From contig JAWKTN010000002.1 in the NCBI GenBank assembly GCA_041399065.1, forward strand, positions 124,001 to 188,000: a DNA stretch of 64,000 nucleotides. Reading direction: 5' to 3'. The stretch's first letter is position 1, and the number at the start of each line of letters is the position of its first letter. Positions 18,601 through 28,450 of this stretch are shown here, piece by piece. The notes below the pieces were generated by a model. It saw nothing but the letters and a program-made list of their open reading frames with translations. It did no database searches and had not been told where the DNA came from. The DNA comes from JAGQPD01 sp020426865. Lineage in GTDB: Bacteria; Planctomycetota; Planctomycetia; Pirellulales; Pirellulaceae. The translations under genes and the position numbers were made by a program.

Positions 18601-21600
18601 GCGACGTGCCCAGCAGTCGCACGCCACTATCGTTGGCCACTAGGTTCAGCGTATCTACTTGTTCGTAAAGCCCAGTGTCGATATGGACTACGTCACCTGG
18701 ATCCAAGTCGTATAGGGCCAGCACAGCCCGCAAGCTAGCCATGGGCGAGTCGGGGGATTTTCCGGTATTGGCATTATTGCCGGCGGCGGTTGTGTATTCG
18801 TTGTCGCCCAGGTCGAGATCACCCGACAGGTTCACGTAATAATTCTGACCAGCATTGGCGATCTGGAAGGGCTCGTTCGAGAGATCCGCCACCACGCCCA
18901 GCGCGTCCTCGGCCGTGACCCGCACCATGTATTCCTGGTCGACCGGCACGGCCGGCGGGATTGTCCACTCGTAGCGGCCGCCGTACATCCGCCTGTTCGA
19001 CACGATCGTTTCGACCGTTGCCAGTGTCTCTGCATCAACCAGTTCCAGCGTCAGGTCGGCCACACGCGGATTGGATTGAGCGATGATTTCGTCCTGGGTC
19101 AGAGGCCGGGAGAAGATCGCCAAGTTGTCGAGCCGACCCGCGAAACGCGGGTTCGCCGAACTGACGCTGCTGCTGCCGATCCGTAACGGAGCATTGTGGC
19201 TTGCTGCATCCGTCGTCGTGGACGCCAATCCCGATGCCTGCAGTTGTCCGTCCAGGTAGATCTGCATCTGTCCGGTGTCGCGATTGATGACCGCCGCCAC
19301 GTGATGCCATTGCCCTGCGGTAAAGGAGTTGGTGCCGGTTCGCAACAGCCGGCTGCTACTGTCGTTGGTCCGAAACTCCAACGCACCGAAGTTCGTCAGC
19401 CACAGACCATACGTTTGAGTGGCACCGATTACCCCGTTATCTTTCGTGACGATTGGCACCGTCGTCGTGGGTAATTGATCGACGTTGACCCAAAGCGAGA
19501 TGGAAACGTTGTGGGTCAGGTCAAGACTGCCGTCGTCGGAAACCTCTATTCGATCGTCCACACCGTCCAGCTGGACCGCACCCGCCAAACCATCCTCCAG
19601 TGCACCCACCGCATCCAAATTGGGCGAACCCGCGTACACACCATCGTGGCCGCCAAGCGAGTCCGCGGCCACGGTCGCGCCGCTCGATTCGTCAAACTGC
19701 CAGAATCCCACCGCACCATGTTCGGCAACCGTCAGCGCATAAGCCTCTTGACGCGGGAAGTTGAAGGCTCCGTGCTGATGCCACTGGATATCGATTGTCT
19801 GACCGCTCTCGAACTTCTCCAGTCCGTTCGGAGACAAGACCTGGATCACTTCCGGAACACTGAAGGCCGCTTCCGCCGTGTTCCCATACGCACCTAGATT
19901 GATTCGACCGCCATTGCTGCCCACTTCACTGGTGTAGTCATCACGTAGATCTCCGCCGTCGATCGCCGGCGAGCCCGCCAGAAGATGGAAGTTGTCGTCG
20001 GACCCGCTCTCACTATCGACGCGGACCAATCGGACCGCGTCGGCCACCAATCTTCGCCCATCCGACTCGGTCAGTTCCACGGTCAACGTATCGCCCACCA
20101 TCAGCACCGTCGTCAGTTGCTCCCAGTCGACACCGTCGGCCACGAAGTCGTTGGGCATGGACCGTTGATCGTAGGTCGCGGAGTGGACCTCGGTGCCGCT
20201 GTCGAGCACCCGGTAGCGGGCCGCCGTGGCATTGGTGCCCTGGAAGCTGCCCGCGGCATTGGTCCGCCACGTGACCGCCAGCTGATAGGTCGAGCCGGGA
20301 AGCAAATCGGTAAACGTCCAACTCGCTGACTCGACACCCGTGGTCGTTACCACGTGCAAGTCGTCCTCGTAGCCACCCTGCTCGGTCAACTCCGTCCAGG
20401 TGCCCGTTGTCCCGAAGCCAGGATCGCCGTTGTCAATGATCTGCGAGCTGACCGTGTGCCCGAGAATATCATCAGCGCCATCGACATCGACAAACCCAGG
20501 TGCGAAGCTCGCCGACTCACCGGCCAGACTGTGCGCGTCGAGTCCCAGTTCGTAGAACCAATCCGCGCGGCTGTCGTAATCGCTGTCTCCCCAGCGTCCC
20601 AAAATGCCCGCTCCGGGCGTGTAGATCAGGTTGTAGTCCGAACCAAATCCGTTTTGGCTATCGACCAGTACATGGATGGCCGCGTCTGAGTGCGTTTCTA
20701 TGATGTTATTGCGCAGACGCACGTCGGATGAATTGCCCGAGACGCGGACACCATATCCGCTTGGCTGATAAATGGTGTTATTCCGCAATAATGTACCACT
20801 CAGTGCGTCGCCGATGGCAACGCCGCCATCGGTGTTGGCATAGACCACGTTGTTGACAATCTGTCCGCGATAATCGAGTCCCGTTGACATGCCCACCCGA
20901 TTCCCGTACGCGCGATTATCCGCCAGAAACGAGGCCGCTCGGCCCACAATCCCGACGTTGCTATTGTTGTAGGCGACGTTGCCCAAAGCCGTACCGTTGC
21001 GAACGTCGATCCCGATCGCATTGCCAAACACGATATTTTCTTCGATCAAACCGCCACTGTTGCCAAAGATAATCCCATAGATGGTGTTGGACCAACTGGT
21101 ATTCGCGCGGACCACCACGCGACTCCCTTGGATACCGGCCTCATTGTTATACGCCTGGTTGTTTTCAATCAGAACGTCGCTGTTGTTGCCCGTCCCTGTC
21201 GCTGAAATGCCCACCGAATTCGCGAAGACAATGTTTTCCGATACCACAGTGCCATTGTCCACATTCGACAACTCCAGTCCGGTAAAGCTGTTGTGATGGG
21301 CAACATTGCCAGTCACGGTGTGTCCCGTACCGGTGCTCAACCGCGCACCCGTGCTGAATCGAGTGAATTCATTTCCGATCAAGGTGACCCGATCGCCTTG
21401 TGATTGGATGCCGTAGCCCGATGAATTCCCTATCCCATCGAACTCGCTCTCCGCCACCGTCCAGCGGTCATTTCCGCTGCCGAACAACACTTCGTCGTTG
21501 GCATTCCCGTAAAGACGACTACGGAGAATCGTCACCCCATCGCTATCCGACCCGACCGCCGCGTAGATTCCGTGATACCCGCCGGTGATGGCGAGATTTT

Positions 21601-24600
21601 CAAATGTCACATCGTCCGCGTTCTCCAGCTCGAACACGTAGCTGCCGTTAAGCGTATTGCCACGGTTTAGAATTGACTGGTGATCGGGCTCGGACGCGCC
21701 GACGATGCGTACACCAGCATCAGCCGCCGTGATCAGTATGTTTGCGGCCAGGTCGTATTGTCCTGTATCCACAAGAATCGTGTCTCCGGGCTCTAAATCG
21801 AACTGTTCCAAGATCGCTCGCAGGGAAGCCTTGGGAGAATTCGGCGACAGTCCGCTGTTTGAGTCATTTCCAGCGGCTGTCGTGTATTCGTTGTCCGTCA
21901 GATCAAGGTCGTCCGATACATTCACGTAGAACGTATTGGTCTCGGCGGTGATCTCAAAGGTGTCGTTGCTGACATCGAATATCGCAGGATTGTCACTGAC
22001 CGAAATATAAAGCCGGTAATCTCCATTGGGAGGAACGCTTGCATCGATCGGCCATTCGAACAAACCATCGTTCGCAGTCGACTCAGCAATTGAGAAGTTG
22101 AACCCTGGATCTCCATCGCGGACCAACTGCAAATCGACTGTTCCGGCTCCCAGATTTTCCGTTCTCCAACCGATCGCAAGCGCCTGACCAACAGGTTGTG
22201 CTTCGCCTCCGTCTGGTTCGGTAACCAGCACATACTCGGTCGGAGACTTGGACGCGTGTGGTGTATTCCCATAGGCGCCAAGATTGATGAAACCGCCGTT
22301 GGGATCGGGTTCATTTCCGAATGAAGAGGTCGCATTGCCGCGATCGATCGCCGGGGATTGCACCGCATCGAAAACTTCGACCGAGGCGAGCGGCACAGCG
22401 ATGCCGAGGGCGATGTCGAAAACGGGGGTCAGCGAACCGGTTTGTCGACCGTCGCGACTCAGTAGATGGAAATCGTCATCGCGACCATCCTGGAGCGAGT
22501 CGACGTAGCCCAGAACATTATCGTTGCCATCGGGATCAGCGAATAGAGGATCTTGAGTGATGCTGGCCGAGTCCGTAAAGGTGGTGTTCTGCCAACTGAT
22601 GAGAGTCGGACGATTCACATTCTGCCAACGTCCGAGCACACTCTGATCCAGCAAGTGAATCAGGTTGTAGTCCGAAGCAAAACCGACTTGACTATTGGTC
22701 GCGACTTCGATTCCGGTTGCGTTCTCCAACCAGAGGATGTTATTGACCAGCGATAGGCCTTGGGATTGCTCGCCAAACCGTACGGCCAAGCCACCTATCT
22801 GTTGGATCGTGTTGTTGGCGATCGACGCATTTTGGCCGCGATCTACGCGAATCGCGAGATCGCGACTCGCGTAGACCAGGTTGTTAGCAATCACGCCCGT
22901 GAACGGTGCGGGAAAAACCTGGGCCCCGAAGATGCCTACCAGATTGCTGTAGACAGTGTTCCCTTGAATACTGCTGCTGCGATAGGCGAGAATACCTGTC
23001 GACGCATTCGCATACACGCGGTTGTTAGTAGCCGAGCCAGATTGCCGAAAACCCAGCTGTATTCCCACGCTGTTTTCAAAGACCACATTCTCTCGTACAG
23101 ATCCGCCGCAGTCGACGATGATCCCGCGATCGACGTTGCCGTGTACGGTGTTCAGCCTGACGTCGACGCTAAATTCGCCTTGAATACCATGAACACGGTT
23201 GTCAAACACGTGGTTTCCGACAATCTGAACTGTCCCGTCGTCGGCGTCGGCATAAATACCTCGGTCAGTCACACTTACCACGTTGTTCGATAGGGTGGAT
23301 AACTCACCAGCAACGCCAGTGAGGTAGATTCCGTACTCCAAATGATTCTGGATGGTATTGCCGTCGACCAGCAGCCCCTCCTGGTTTGTGGCATAGATAC
23401 CTCGAGCCACATTGTTGCGAATGATGCTACCCGATATCTCGTCGATTGGGGACGTGACGTAGATCCCGTACCGACCGTTGTCCGCCACGAGAAGGTTCCG
23501 CAAGGTGGTGGACTCAGCATTATCCTCAATCAGGATACCGTCGAGTGAATGCCCGGACAGACTGAGATTCTCGCCAGTGAACCGCGTACTTCCTGAATGG
23601 ACGTACAATCCGCGTTGTTCATTATCGAGCACCAAATCTCGTATGGTCACGCTGTCGGCGTCATTAAGTTCGACTAAGGGTGCGACAGTATCAGGGTGCA
23701 CGTGGTAGAGACTGGCTGACGCGACAGAAGATTCGGGACCAGTCCAAAGAAAGCCTTCATCGTCACCGATGCCGACGATATTCGAGAGAACGGTCGGATC
23801 GAACAGCGGGTAGCTGCCCGTGTCCGTGAACAACGTATCGCCGGCGCCCAATGAATAGACACGCAGCACATTGTTCGGCAACGGTTTCGGGCGGTCTGCC
23901 AGTTTGCCGGTATTGCGGTTGTCTCCCACGGCGCTGGTGAACTGGTCATTCGCCAGATCCTGATCATTCACATAGTAGGTCGTCGTGTTCTCGGGTACGG
24001 TGAACGATTCGATACTACGGTCGATTGCGTAAATCTCGCCAACCAGTTGGACCTCGATTCTCAATCCATACGTTCCGAAATCGACCCCGTCGTTACTCGG
24101 TATCCAGGTGAATCGACCGTCGTCCTCGGTCCCGGAAGCGATGGTAGTCACCAACTGGGGTCCATGTGGCCCGTCGGACAGCAGCCTGATTGTCACCGCC
24201 GAGTCACTTTGATTGCCGAACGTATCCCAAAGTATCTCTCGGGGACGGTCGCGTTCCCAATCGGTGTACAAATCGGGGAAGCGCAGGACAATCGCCGGCC
24301 GCGACGGCAATGTATCGACATCGTCGGCGGTCTCCCCGAATGACCCCATATCGACGCCGTGCTTCTCGGAAACGAGTCGCAACATGGCATGATCAAACCG
24401 CCCGGGATTCGCTCCGGAGCCCGTCAAACGCGTTGACTGGATCCGAAACTCGAGCTTGCGAGTCCCAATCGGGAGTAACAGGTCGTCGCCGACCAATTCC
24501 CACCGGCCGTTGACGGCTCGAGTAGCGACAGCCACCAGGCGAGCTCCGAGGGCGGCGCCAGAAGCATCCTGCGGCTGCAAACTCACAGATGAGTTGGAGG

Positions 24601-27600
24601 GAGTATTGGGATCCACGTCGCGAAGTCGTACTGAAAAAACGGCGCGCAGGTCACCGGAATCCAGATCCGACACCGCAAATCCCTTTGCAAGCAGATCGAC
24701 GACCTGCGTGGAAAACGACAACGGGGTCGCGCCGGAAACGAATTGTCGCTCACCGAGGAAGGATGTTGTCGCGTCTCCGCCGGTTCCCGCCTCTACGTTA
24801 GTCGACCAACCCGCCAGCCCTAGTTCAAAGCTCGCGTTTGCAAGTAGATTGTCGGCGGCTTCGGGCAGGGCCAAGTCCAACCGGATATCTGACGCATCAA
24901 TCGCTGGTGAAGATAGGGATTGCTGGGCGATCGGAGGCGCGAACACATACTGGCCCAATGGCACGCTCTGGACTCGAGGTTTCGCCGCCAAGGGGTGAAC
25001 CACCGTAGTGCCAATCGAGTGCAGGTCGAACTTCGCCACATCCTCTTGCCAATCGAGAAGATCGACGAAATCGAGGCTATAGTGGACTAGGATCGCGCCC
25101 GATTCTGCGTGCAGTTGGTTGTAGTCGCTGGCCAATCCTGCTTGACTGCTATCGTCAACCATCAGAGCAGTTCCCGCGTCGACCCAAAGCGTGTTCCCAC
25201 GGACCTCGATTTCTGACGAGGATGCGACCAGCCGAATCGCATCGCCCACGCGCTGGTGCACGGTATTCTGTAGAATCCGCGCGTCATGCGCTCCAATCGC
25301 CACGATTCCGACGAGCCCGTCACCAGCGACCGTGTTATGGGCGACCAACTGTTTATCCGCGACTTCGATGGCTGTTCGGTTGTCGATGAACTCATTGAAT
25401 TGAACTCGCCCGGACAACCGTGAGCCCACAACCGCGCTGCCGATAATGCGATTTGCAGACTGCCAATCCTCGCCCCCAAGTTGCCCCGGTCCGATCACTC
25501 CGACCGGATTGCCAATCAAGGTCTGCCCAATCATGCCTTGGCGGAGGTCGACTCCAATATCGTTATTGCGGATGACATTTGCCATGGAATCCGGTGCGGC
25601 GCCGAAGGTCAAAGTGACGATCTCCGGGCCCGAATCTCCAACCTGCACGCCAATCGCTGAATTCTCAATTCGGTTGGAAGAAACGTTCGCCTCGGCCAGG
25701 TAGAGCAAACCGATCGAGTCCCCTCCAATCACGTTGTCGAGTATCGCACCCGTCATGGGTGAATTCACCACAATGCCGGTAACTCCACCCCAAACTCCAT
25801 TAGCCTGGATCATCAGGTCCGACGGTGCGTCGACCGAGATGCCTGTCTCAGTTCCCTCGATTCGACTATCGATGACCGTCAGATTGACGACGGGCCCTTC
25901 AACCTCCAGACCGATCGTGCCACCAGCCATGTGCACCTGACTAAGGCGATGATTCGTTCCGCCACGAGCGATCGTCATTTGAAGTCTGGAATCACGAATC
26001 GTGGCATGGGAACCGCCTTCGAGAATTAAGGAGTTTGCCTCGAAATTCTGTATTGTGATATTGGCGGCACCGTCGACGACTAAATCACCGGCGATCCGGG
26101 TGGCTGCACTACCTAGAAACGTGGCGCCGCTGGCGCTGGCAGTGAAACGGATGCCGGACGAGTAGTTACCCGGTTCCAGGACAACCAGTGCGTTTGACGG
26201 TAGACTTGCTGAATCGATCAGTGCCTGGATTTGACCGCTGCTACTGACGTGCGTGACCGAGTCGAATTCGCTGAAGTTCGATCGCACGTACAGGCTCGGC
26301 GAACCTTCCTGAGAATCGATCCAAGCAATGGCGGTTCGGCCAGCGGCATCGGAGGCGGACGTCAGCGCCATCATTTCGCCACCCGACGTGGAGACTCCGA
26401 TTCCGCTTGCGTCCGTAGACGCAGTGAATTCCGGAGCGAACACCTCACCGTCCCATACCATATGGTAAATGCCGTCTCGTTCGGCAATCTCAATACGGGC
26501 CAAATCCTCGACCCAGGCAAGTGCGACTCCGGACGAACCGCTGGTCAATGTCGGCTCTGTCGACCGAACCGATCCGGCCGTGATGTTGGGGGAATCTGTC
26601 TGGATTCCGGCGTCAAGCCACGTTGTACCATCGAATCGTCGCACCAGGATATGACTCCGCTGTTGGTTATTGACCAAGGTCTCCCGGCGCCAAGCGACGA
26701 ACAGCTCGTTGTCAAACCAGGCGACGGATGGTTGCGAGTCATCGTGGACCGACGCGCTGACGCCGCCGGCTGAGGCGGAGGCATCCAATTCCGTCCAGCT
26801 AGTTCCCTGAAACTGCTTGACGAAGATCTGCCGCGAATCGTCAGACGGCTGCGACCAGGCAATCGCCAGACGCGTGCCGTCGACTGCTAACGAAAGGTCC
26901 GCCGTGCCGTTTGCGGTGGCGACGGGAGCGTCTCCCAGATCCTGCCATTCCACACCATCCCATTGTCGCGCGCGAATGCTCCGACTGGGCCCTGTTTGCT
27001 CGATCCAGGCGACAACCGGCCCCAAATCGGAAAACGCGGCAACCACCTCGGTTACCGTGCCTGACTGGCTGATTCCCCCAACCTCCAGTGAGTTTCCGAG
27101 AGCTTCCCACGCACCGGTCGCCGAGTTGAAACGCGCCAGGCGCACATCGGACTGGGAATTTGCGCCCTCAATCCAAGCAACCCATGGCCGATCATTGTCG
27201 TCGACCGCCAATTGAGGCTGGCGGGATCCCACGACGGACTGGCTAACACCGCCGCCTGAAGCACTCCCTCCTAACTCGCCCCATGCGTCGGATTCATATC
27301 GGCTGACGTAGATTTCTGGATTGCCGCTGCGGGAATCCGACCAGGCAATCCAGTGCCGACCAATTGAATCGATGGCCAACGATGGGGCTGCATCGGCAGT
27401 AATCCGCCCCGCGATACCCTCATGACTGGCCGACGAACCAAGCTGACTCCAACGTCCGCCTTCCGCGGGGCCAGCCGACAGCGTTGCGGCAAAACGGGCG
27501 GGATCGATCGACGGTACTACAGCCGGTTTCGAAGTCGGCGCGGGAGACACGAACGTCGTGGGATCGGGACCTTCTCCGAGTCCAAAATCGACTCGGTCGT

Positions 27601-28450
27601 CGTTGCCACCACCAGCGTCAATCAAATCGTCACCTGACTCGCCAAACAAGAAATCGTTGCCACCCCCGCCGAACAGCTGATCTTGTCCGGAGCTGATCAA
27701 GACGTCCGTTGAGCCGTGGTCACCGTACAGGTAGTCGACCGCGTTGTCGTCGCCGGTGCCTGATTGCGTGTGACCAAAAAGCGTGTCGTGTTGAGCGCCG
27801 CCGACCAGGAAGTCGCTACCGGCGCCTCCCTGCAAAAAGTCATCGCCTGCTCCACCCTCCAAACGATCATCACCCGAATCGCCCTGCAGTGCGTCGTTTC
27901 CACCGAATCCTTCTATCCAGTCGTCTCCGGCACCGCCAATTAGCAGGTCAGCCCCATCATCCGATCCCTCCAGGTGGTCATTGCCCGGGCCGCCCTCCAG
28001 GAGATCGTTCACTCCGCCACCGCCACGAAGGTGATCATCGCCCTCGTTACCCTGCAGGTGATCGGTATCGCTACCCCCATCGAGGAAATCAGGATCCAAA
28101 CCACCGATCAATCGATCCGCACCAAATTCGCCGTACAACAGGTCGATCTCTGCCTGGCCTTCCAGCCAGTCATCACCGCCCCCTCCATGAAGTTCATCGC
28201 GACCGTTTCCGCCGCGCAGGAGGTCTCCGTGACTTCCCCCATCCACGAAGTCATCGCCGTCGCCACCGTCGACGATATCGGCGCCTCCCGAGCCGTAAAT
28301 CCGATCATTGCCCGCATCACCAAATAGGAGATCACCGAAGTAGATGGTGTCAAAAAGGTCCGGATCATTGGTTCCATCAGGCGATCCATGCAGCTGATCG
28401 TCGCCGTCTCCGCCATACAGCGTGTTTACGATACCCGTACCTGCCAACAC
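15620..28450 (-). CDS. Giant surface/secreted protein, C-terminal part (RTX, propeller, beta-helix, LamG, dockerin)
   Basis: About 4,276 residues, counted from a GTG that is almost certainly not a real start because the frame is open upstream into an RTX array. In order: RTX nonapeptides (first ~290 residues); a propeller-like section with repeated LAVDxxxRPWVAWIE motifs; right-handed beta-helix repeats; a carbohydrate-binding-like section (NASFELGLAGWSTN); and three modules that each pair an Ig-like segment with a TYYVN...DNEYTTAAGN opening and beta-helix. A golvesin-like section and a LamG domain (VGFWQFDESSGATVAADSLG) lie before the third module. A nidogen-like section and dockerin-like tails (GDFDQDGAYSLADFNLLVAA; two VVDAADYTIWKD-type motifs) close it. 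It is best joined with the preceding frame as one gene (see the frameshift site). Likely role: adhesion or polymer binding outside the cell. Confidence 0.85.
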   Translation of the reverse strand: MLAGTGIVNTLYGGDGDDQLHGSPDGTNDPDLFDTIYFGDLLFGDAGNDRIYGSGGADIVDGGDGDDFVDGGSHGDLLRGGNGRDELHGGGGDDWLEGQAEIDLLYGEFGADRLIGGLDPDFLDGGSDTDHLQGNEGDDHLRGGGGVNDLLEGGPGNDHLEGSDDGADLLIGGAGDDWIEGFGGNDALQGDSGDDRLEGGAGDDFLQGGAGSDFLVGGAQHDTLFGHTQSGTGDDNAVDYLYGDHGSTDVLISSGQDQLFGGGGNDFLFGESGDDLIDAGGGNDDRVDFGLGEGPDPTTFVSPAPTSKPAVVPSIDPARFAATLSAGPAEGGRWSQLGSSASHEGIAGRITADAAPSLAIDSIGRHWIAWSDSRSGNPEIYVSRYESDAWGELGGSASGGGVSQSVVGSRQPQLAVDDNDRPWVAWIEGANSQSDVRLARFNSATGAWEALGNSLEVGGISQSGTVTEVVAAFSDLGPVVAWIEQTGPSRSIRARQWDGVEWQDLGDAPVATANGTADLSLAVDGTRLAIAWSQPSDDSRQIFVKQFQGTSWTELDASASAGGVSASVHDDSQPSVAWFDNELFVAWRRETLVNNQQRSHILVRRFDGTTWLDAGIQTDSPNITAGSVRSTEPTLTSGSSGVALAWVEDLARIEIAERDGIYHMVWDGEVFAPEFTASTDASGIGVSTSGGEMMALTSASDAAGRTAIAWIDSQEGSPSLYVRSNFSEFDSVTHVSSSGQIQALIDSASLPSNALVVLEPGNYSSGIRFTASASGATFLGSAATRIAGDLVVDGAANITIQNFEANSLILEGGSHATIRDSRLQMTIARGGTNHRLSQVHMAGGTIGLEVEGPVVNLTVIDSRIEGTETGISVDAPSDLMIQANGVWGGVTGIVVNSPMTGAILDNVIGGDSIGLLYLAEANVSSNRIENSAIGVQVGDSGPEIVTLTFGAAPDSMANVIRNNDIGVDLRQGMIGQTLIGNPVGVIGPGQLGGEDWQSANRIIGSAVVGSRLSGRVQFNEFIDNRTAIEVADKQLVAHNTVAGDGLVGIVAIGAHDARILQNTVHQRVGDAIRLVASSSEIEVRGNTLWVDAGTALMVDDSSQAGLASDYNQLHAESGAILVHYSLDFVDLLDWQEDVAKFDLHSIGTTVVHPLAAKPRVQSVPLGQYVFAPPIAQQSLSSPAIDASDIRLDLALPEAADNLLANASFELGLAGWSTNVEAGTGGDATTSFLGERQFVSGATPLSFSTQVVDLLAKGFAVSDLDSGDLRAVFSVRLRDVDPNTPSNSSVSLQPQDASGAALGARLVAVATRAVNGRWELVGDDLLLPIGTRKLEFRIQSTRLTGSGANPGRFDHAMLRLVSEKHGVDMGSFGETADDVDTLPSRPAIVLRFPDLYTDWERDRPREILWDTFGNQSDSAVTIRLLSDGPHGPQLVTTIASGTEDDGRFTWIPSNDGVDFGTYGLRIEVQLVGEIYAIDRSIESFTVPENTTTYYVNDQDLANDQFTSAVGDNRNTGKLADRPKPLPNNVLRVYSLGAGDTLFTDTGSYPLFDPTVLSNIVGIGDDEGFLWTGPESSVASASLYHVHPDTVAPLVELNDADSVTIRDLVLDNEQRGLYVHSGSTRFTGENLSLSGHSLDGILIEDNAESTTLRNLLVADNGRYGIYVTSPIDEISGSIIRNNVARGIYATNQEGLLVDGNTIQNHLEYGIYLTGVAGELSTLSNNVVSVTDRGIYADADDGTVQIVGNHVFDNRVHGIQGEFSVDVRLNTVHGNVDRGIIVDCGGSVRENVVFENSVGIQLGFRQSGSATNNRVYANASTGILAYRSSSIQGNTVYSNLVGIFGAQVFPAPFTGVIANNLVYASRDLAIRVDRGQNASIANNTIQQIGGLAVRFGEQSQGLSLVNNILWLENATGIEVATNSQVGFASDYNLIHLLDQSVLGRWQNVNRPTLISWQNTTFTDSASITQDPLFADPDGNDNVLGYVDSLQDGRDDDFHLLSRDGRQTGSLTPVFDIALGIAVPLASVEVFDAVQSPAIDRGNATSSFGNEPDPNGGFINLGAYGNTPHASKSPTEYVLVTEPDGGEAQPVGQALAIGWRTENLGAGTVDLQLVRDGDPGFNFSIAESTANDGLFEWPIDASVPPNGDYRLYISVSDNPAIFDVSNDTFEITAETNTFYVNVSDDLDLTDNEYTTAAGNDSNSGLSPNSPKASLRAILEQFDLEPGDTILVDTGQYDLAANILITAADAGVRIVGASEPDHQSILNRGNTLNGSYVFELENADDVTFENLAITGGYHGIYAAVGSDSDGVTILRSRLYGNANDEVLFGSGNDRWTVAESEFDGIGNSSGYGIQSQGDRVTLIGNEFTRFSTGARLSTGTGHTVTGNVAHHNSFTGLELSNVDNGTVVSENIVFANSVGISATGTGNNSDVLIENNQAYNNEAGIQGSRVVVRANTSWSNTIYGIIFGNSGGLIEENIVFGNAIGIDVRNGTALGNVAYNNSNVGIVGRAASFLADNRAYGNRVGMSTGLDYRGQIVNNVVYANTDGGVAIGDALSGTLLRNNTIYQPSGYGVRVSGNSSDVRLRNNIIETHSDAAIHVLVDSQNGFGSDYNLIYTPGAGILGRWGDSDYDSRADWFYELGLDAHSLAGESASFAPGFVDVDGADDILGHTVSSQIIDNGDPGFGTTGTWTELTEQGGYEDDLHVVTTTGVESASWTFTDLLPGSTYQLAVTWRTNAAGSFQGTNATAARYRVLDSGTEVHSATYDQRSMPNDFVADGVDWEQLTTVLMVGDTLTVELTESDGRRLVADAVRLVRVDSESGSDDNFHLLAGSPAIDGGDLRDDYTSEVGSNGGRINLGAYGNTAEAAFSVPEVIQVLSPNGLEKFESGQTIDIQWHQHGAFNFPRQEAYALTVAEHGAVGFWQFDESSGATVAADSLGGHDGVYAGSPNLDAVGALEDGLAGAVQLDGVDDRIEVSDDGSLDLTHNVSISLWVNVDQLPTTTVPIVTKDNGVIGATQTYGLWLTNFGALEFRTNDSSSRLLRTGTNSFTAGQWHHVAAVINRDTGQMQIYLDGQLQASGLASTTTDAASHNAPLRIGSSSVSSANPRFAGRLDNLAIFSRPLTQDEIIAQSNPRVADLTLELVDAETLATVETIVSNRRMYGGRYEWTIPPAVPVDQEYMVRVTAEDALGVVADLSNEPFQIANAGQNYYVNLSGDLDLGDNEYTTAAGNNANTGKSPDSPMASLRAVLALYDLDPGDVVHIDTGLYEQVDTLNLVANDSGVRLLGTSQVDHATVISRGSTTNGEVVFNLAGADEVIFDNLDITGGYQGIVAALEADSDGVQIRRSRVYDNFREQIQIAAGNDGWVIDQSEVYDTSSGNFDGVVVTGDDTTIRSSRIHDLSRGINVTGGGAVIIGNTIYDNTNMGVVVSLGASDEFLAERNEIFGNNVGISITKSTNTPISASVVSNSVYDNASDGIVAGGPILVDSNSVHGNTRYGIWLYNGAIGEGNESYANEYGILLGNSSNPGTAIGNRVFDNSVVGIYARNNSVVERNVAYSNSVGIWGVSGQIDFGGRITDNLAYDNTNQGIRVYNARPGARVVNNTVYQAVGDAVRIEAQSEGVSLLSNILWVDSGYLVFVEADSQTDFFSDRNLFHTANAAGVSVGYWNETDQTGLLDWQFVTGLDPNSLAGDPLFIDRDGADNVLGWDPTGDGYDGGLDDNFVLRKGSPAIDSGESWLAGRVDLLGSPRLDDPGTANQGASDYQETNTSVSTDLAGIAQGWRSDNNRWTFALPFSFPFYGNEYTSVEVSSNGLLQFGTTADATDGTNTTDELISRPRIAALWDDLRTSGSGDDIFIDESLVDQVTIRWDATHVADDGDVNFAVTLYDSGLIEFHYGDGNQNLTPTVGISSGNGRAYLLSSYDEQTNLGNVESLRFGFVPGINEIGAFEFRGDSQDAIPPAVIEAATTVAIGFGDQFESTNELIVHFTEEINFIDADADAVYELRQSGPNQIFGDGDDLLFALRPSFVLGESFVTLTVQQGDLPAGQYRLTIFSGASRSIHDTAGLQLDGDGDGGEGGDYVRHFAIHDHSPHPLPGDFDQDGAYSLADFNLLVAAVETVSNDVTFDLDGDGTVLLGDVVFLVHQLVQPLSGDYNWNGVVDAADYTIWKDGFGSNLLLNADGNRDGRVNAADYTIWKDHFGNSSTQAIGVIEATQLTTIVQRTSCDRCHPRFRTDTNVAADAARDVAFALSYFASQSDDASSDHSITFRSASGHKSRQRHSSAI

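Noticed and set aside
28450..28450. Independent start codon for the second giant frame
   Set aside because: It is a GTG inside an RTX repeat, with open coding sequence upstream, no ribosome site and no leader peptide.
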